From NCBI RefSeq assembly GCF_028737265.1, contig NZ_JAQZAK010000001.1, positions 248,001 to 312,000 of the forward strand: a stretch of 64,000 nucleotides of DNA. The letters are read 5' to 3'. Positions 61,588-64,000 of the stretch are shown piece by piece. The notes beneath the pieces were generated by a model. The model saw only the letters and a list, made by a program, of their open reading frames with translations, did not search any database and was not told the DNA's origin. The position numbers were made by a program, and so were the translations under genes. This DNA is from Actinomycetospora callitridis. GTDB lineage: Bacteria > Actinomycetota > Actinomycetes > Mycobacteriales > Pseudonocardiaceae. The first letter of the stretch is position 1. Every line of letters starts with the position of its first letter.

Positions 61588-64000
61588 TCAGCTCGCGGGG
61601 TTGAACGCCGGGCCGGCCGCGGACGGCGTCGGGTACGCCGTGAGGCCGTCCGTGGGGGACGGGGGCAGCGGCGGGACGAACTTCTTGACCTCGAACGGCA
61701 CGTCCTTGGTGTGGCCGATCGGGAAGCTGGTGGGCATCTCCCCGACGGCCCGGGCGTAGGCGCAGGCCACCGCGGCCGTCGCCGCACCCACGGCGAGCTC
61801 GCCGGCGCCGCCGGGCCGGTCGCCGCTGGGCGGCATGACGATCACGTCGATCTCCGGCGGGGCGTTCCAGTGCCGGGTGTAGCGGTAGTCGTCCCAGCTG
61901 CCCTCGAGGAAGTTGCCGTCGCGCAGGTGCAGGCTGCCGGTGAACACGTGGGAGATCCCGGTCATGACCCCGCCCTCCATCTGGGCCTTGAGGCCGAGCG
62001 GGTTGATGGCCAGGCCCACGTCGACGGCCACGGTGACCTTGCGGACCCGCGGGCCGGTGGTGGCCCCGCGGATCTCGCGCTCGGCCGTCGCCGGACGCGT
62101 GTCGACCTCGGCGAGCACGGCGACCGAGCCCTTGTACTCGTTGTGCACGACGACGCCCTGGGCGACGCCCTCGGGCAGGTCCCGGCCCCAGTCGCCCTCG
62201 TCCCGGACCGCCTCCAGGACGGCCTTGGCCCGCTCGTCCTCGACGCGGTTGATCCGGAAGTCCATCGGGTCCTTGCCCAGGCGCTCGGCGAGCTGGTCGA
62301 CCATGAGCTCCTGCGCGGGCCGGAAGTCCTGGTTGTTGAGGTTGCGGACGCTGCCGGTGGCGAACCGGTCGAAGTCGAAGATCTCGTTGTAGCCGAACAC
62401 GATGGCGCCGAGGTCGTACGGCACGCTGGCGGTCAGCAGGAAGACGGTCTGCGAGAGCGTGAGCTCGTTGGCGAACGGCAGCTTCGCGGCCTGCGACGTG
62501 ATCATGTCGCCGAAGGACTCGGTGTAGTCGGTGGCGACGCTCGTCTGCCGCTGCTCGAAGCTGACGACCTCGCCGAGGCCCGGGCTGTAGGTGGCCTTCA
62601 CCCGCGAGATGCACATCGGGTGGACGCGGCCGGCCCGGCACTCGTCGGCGCGGTGCCACATGAGCCGCACGGGCTTGCCGATCTCCTGCGACACGCGCGC
62701 GGCGTCGAGCGCGGCGTCGCTGAAGAGCCGGCGACCGAAGGCGCCGCCGCCGCGGGGGACGTGGACGGTCACCTGGGCCGGGGTCATGCCGAGGACCTGG
62801 GCGAGCTGGCTCTGGGTGACGATCGGGATCTGGCTGGGCGTCCAGACCTCCGCCTCGCCGTCGCGGACGTCGGCGATGGCGACGTTGGGCTCCATCGCGG
62901 CGTTGCTGCGCCAGTAGAAGACGAACTCCTGCTCGAGCGCCTCGACCGGGCCGACGGCCCCGAGGGCGTCGGTGGCGAGGGGGACCACTCCGCCCACCTC
63001 GTCCAGCGGGGTCGGCGAGGGCAGGTTGGCCGGCGCGTCGGCCGCGCGCAGCTGCTCGAGGATCGTCTCGTCCGACTCGTCGTCGACGTTGCCCCCGCCC
63101 CAGGTGATGTCCAGGGCGTTGACCGCGTCGATGCACTGCCCGAACGTCCGGGCGCGCACCGCGACCGCGGACGAGGTGGTCCCCCGGCCGGGCTCCGCGT
63201 CGGTGGAGATCTCGACGACGTCGGTGACCCCGGGCATGGTGCGGACCTGGTCGAGGTTGTTGACCGACTCCACGGTCCCCTTGATCGTCGGCGGCCGGGC
63301 GATCATGGTCGGCAGTGCGTCGGGGACGTCGAGGTCCATCGTGTACTTCTTGCTCCCGGTCACCGCCGCGCGCACGTCGTCGCGGCGCGTGTCGGTGCCG
63401 ATGACGGTGAAGTCGTCGACCGGCTTGAGCTCGGTGATCGCCTCCCGCGTCACGGAGTTCGCCGCCGCGGTGGCCAGCTCGGCGAACGGGACGCTCGACC
63501 CGGCGGTGGAGAGCACCCGGCCGCCGGTGGTGCGCAGGTTCTCGGCCTCGTCGCCGAGGATCGTCGCCGCCGCCTCGACGAGTTGCCCGCGGGCCAGCGC
63601 CGCCGCCACCCGGACCGGCGTGTAGATGGAGATGACCGACGCCGAACCCTGGGTCTGCTGGTTGAACAGCAGCTCGGGGCGCGCGTCGGCGAGGGTGACG
63701 TTGACGTCGGAGACGTCGATGCCCATCTCCTCGGCGATGAGCACCGCCGCCGTCGTCGTGATGCCCTGGCCGCTCTCGGCCCGCGGGATGCTGAACGAGA
63801 CGGTGCCGTCCTCGTTGACGACGACGGTGATGAGGTTCGCCGTCGCGCGGGTGGAGTCCAGCAGCAGGTCGGACAGGTCGTAGACCTCCGACACCTCGGG
63901 GGCCGGCGAGGGCAGCGCGTTGGCCTCGAGGACCGAGTCGGCGGTCAGCTTCACGCCGACCGCGAGGGTCGGGGCGGCGATCAGGTACCCGAGGAAGCGG
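61588..64000 (-). CDS. iorB: molybdopterin large subunit of an isoquinoline-1-oxidoreductase-type enzyme (partial, 5' end outside the window)
   Basis: About 804 residues visible. GGGAFGRRLFSDAALDAARVSQEIGKPVRLMWHRADE and GGAGELAVGAATAAVACAYARAVG are typical of the periplasmic IorB branch. At the window edge the protein begins RFLGYLIAAPTLAVGVKLTAD, the part of a twin-arginine signal following the second Arg, so it appears to be exported folded with its cofactor and small subunit. The tat genes lie immediately downstream. The substrate is probably an aldehyde or N-heterocycle. The first residues and start are beyond 64000. Confidence 0.92.
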   Translation of the reverse strand, partial: RFLGYLIAAPTLAVGVKLTADSVLEANALPSPAPEVSEVYDLSDLLLDSTRATANLITVVVNEDGTVSFSIPRAESGQGITTTAAVLIAEEMGIDVSDVNVTLADARPELLFNQQTQGSASVISIYTPVRVAAALARGQLVEAAATILGDEAENLRTTGGRVLSTAGSSVPFAELATAAANSVTREAITELKPVDDFTVIGTDTRRDDVRAAVTGSKKYTMDLDVPDALPTMIARPPTIKGTVESVNNLDQVRTMPGVTDVVEISTDAEPGRGTTSSAVAVRARTFGQCIDAVNALDITWGGGNVDDESDETILEQLRAADAPANLPSPTPLDEVGGVVPLATDALGAVGPVEALEQEFVFYWRSNAAMEPNVAIADVRDGEAEVWTPSQIPIVTQSQLAQVLGMTPAQVTVHVPRGGGAFGRRLFSDAALDAARVSQEIGKPVRLMWHRADECRAGRVHPMCISRVKATYSPGLGEVVSFEQRQTSVATDYTESFGDMITSQAAKLPFANELTLSQTVFLLTASVPYDLGAIVFGYNEIFDFDRFATGSVRNLNNQDFRPAQELMVDQLAERLGKDPMDFRINRVEDERAKAVLEAVRDEGDWGRDLPEGVAQGVVVHNEYKGSVAVLAEVDTRPATAEREIRGATTGPRVRKVTVAVDVGLAINPLGLKAQMEGGVMTGISHVFTGSLHLRDGNFLEGSWDDYRYTRHWNAPPEIDVIVMPPSGDRPGGAGELAVGAATAAVACAYARAVGEMPTSFPIGHTKDVPFEVKKFVPPLPPSPTDGLTAYPTPSAAGPAFNPAS

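Overview
The window is very GC-rich (roughly 73-75 % by eye), with GTG/TTG starts, many ATGA/GTGA gene overlaps and actinobacterial family signatures: a 740-residue KatG with mycobacterial residue numbering, an LLM monooxygenase/FMN reductase pair, pyruvate phosphate dikinase, and many TetR, VOC and SRPBCC proteins. It fits a high-GC actinomycete chromosome, most likely Pseudonocardia or a close relative. That name is an inference from family content. I saw no rRNA, tRNA, CRISPR array, transposase or phage gene.

Layout. 1-9.4 kb: alpha/beta hydrolase, cytochrome P450 with its TetR regulator, a VOC/FMN reductase/LLM monooxygenase set, an FAD monooxygenase, and SelO with an unknown partner. 9.4-21.4 kb: membrane-anchored esterase, PoxB pyruvate oxidase, adenylate cyclase, PPDK, KatG catalase-peroxidase, carotenoid oxygenase with a membrane protein. 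21.8-26.3 kb: a 905-residue secreted repeat protein (DUF6777-like domain, about 1 kb of 15-bp repeats, a calcium-binding RTX-like module, and 22 copies of an 18-bp Glu-rich repeat), followed by a two-gene HTTM module related to vitamin-K-dependent gamma-carboxylase. 26.3-30.3 kb: an island of small unknown genes with two copies of an unknown-gene/XRE-regulator pair. 30.3-35.3 kb: TetR, an orphan molybdenum hydroxylase large subunit, an SDR and a hydrolase. 35.3-43.9 kb: a five-gene catabolic operon (HyuA, HyuB with a zinc-ribbon tail, aryl-CoA-type FAD monooxygenase, aryl-AMP ligase, maleate isomerase). 43.9-52.8 kb: ArsR/SRPBCC/SnoaL operon, TetR, LysR, MFS transporter, CaiB-type CoA transferase, an enoyl-CoA hydratase broken by an amber codon, and a VOC/unknown/hydrolase operon. 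52.9-64 kb: mechanosensitive-channel-like and YihY membrane proteins, a MobA-like 3-hydroxybenzoate 4-monooxygenase, a Baeyer-Villiger-type monooxygenase with a P-loop kinase, a compact tatA-tatC-tatB set, and a two-subunit isoquinoline-oxidoreductase-type molybdenum enzyme whose large subunit runs off the window and carries a Tat-like signal.

Together the genes describe a soil or plant-associated chemoheterotroph equipped for aromatic and heterocyclic acid catabolism, with matching peroxide defence. The most novel-looking signals are: (1) the Glu-rich repeat protein beside a gamma-carboxylase-like HTTM gene; (2) a family of intergenic hairpins with the core CTTCG-N5-CGAAG; (3) the duplicated unknown-gene/XRE pairs; (4) a 33-bp promoter motif shared by the MFS/CoA-transferase operon and the broken hydratase; (5) twin CGATAC-N11-GTATCG operators around a TetR locus; (6) the Tat translocase set joined to a Tat-dependent molybdenum hydroxylase.
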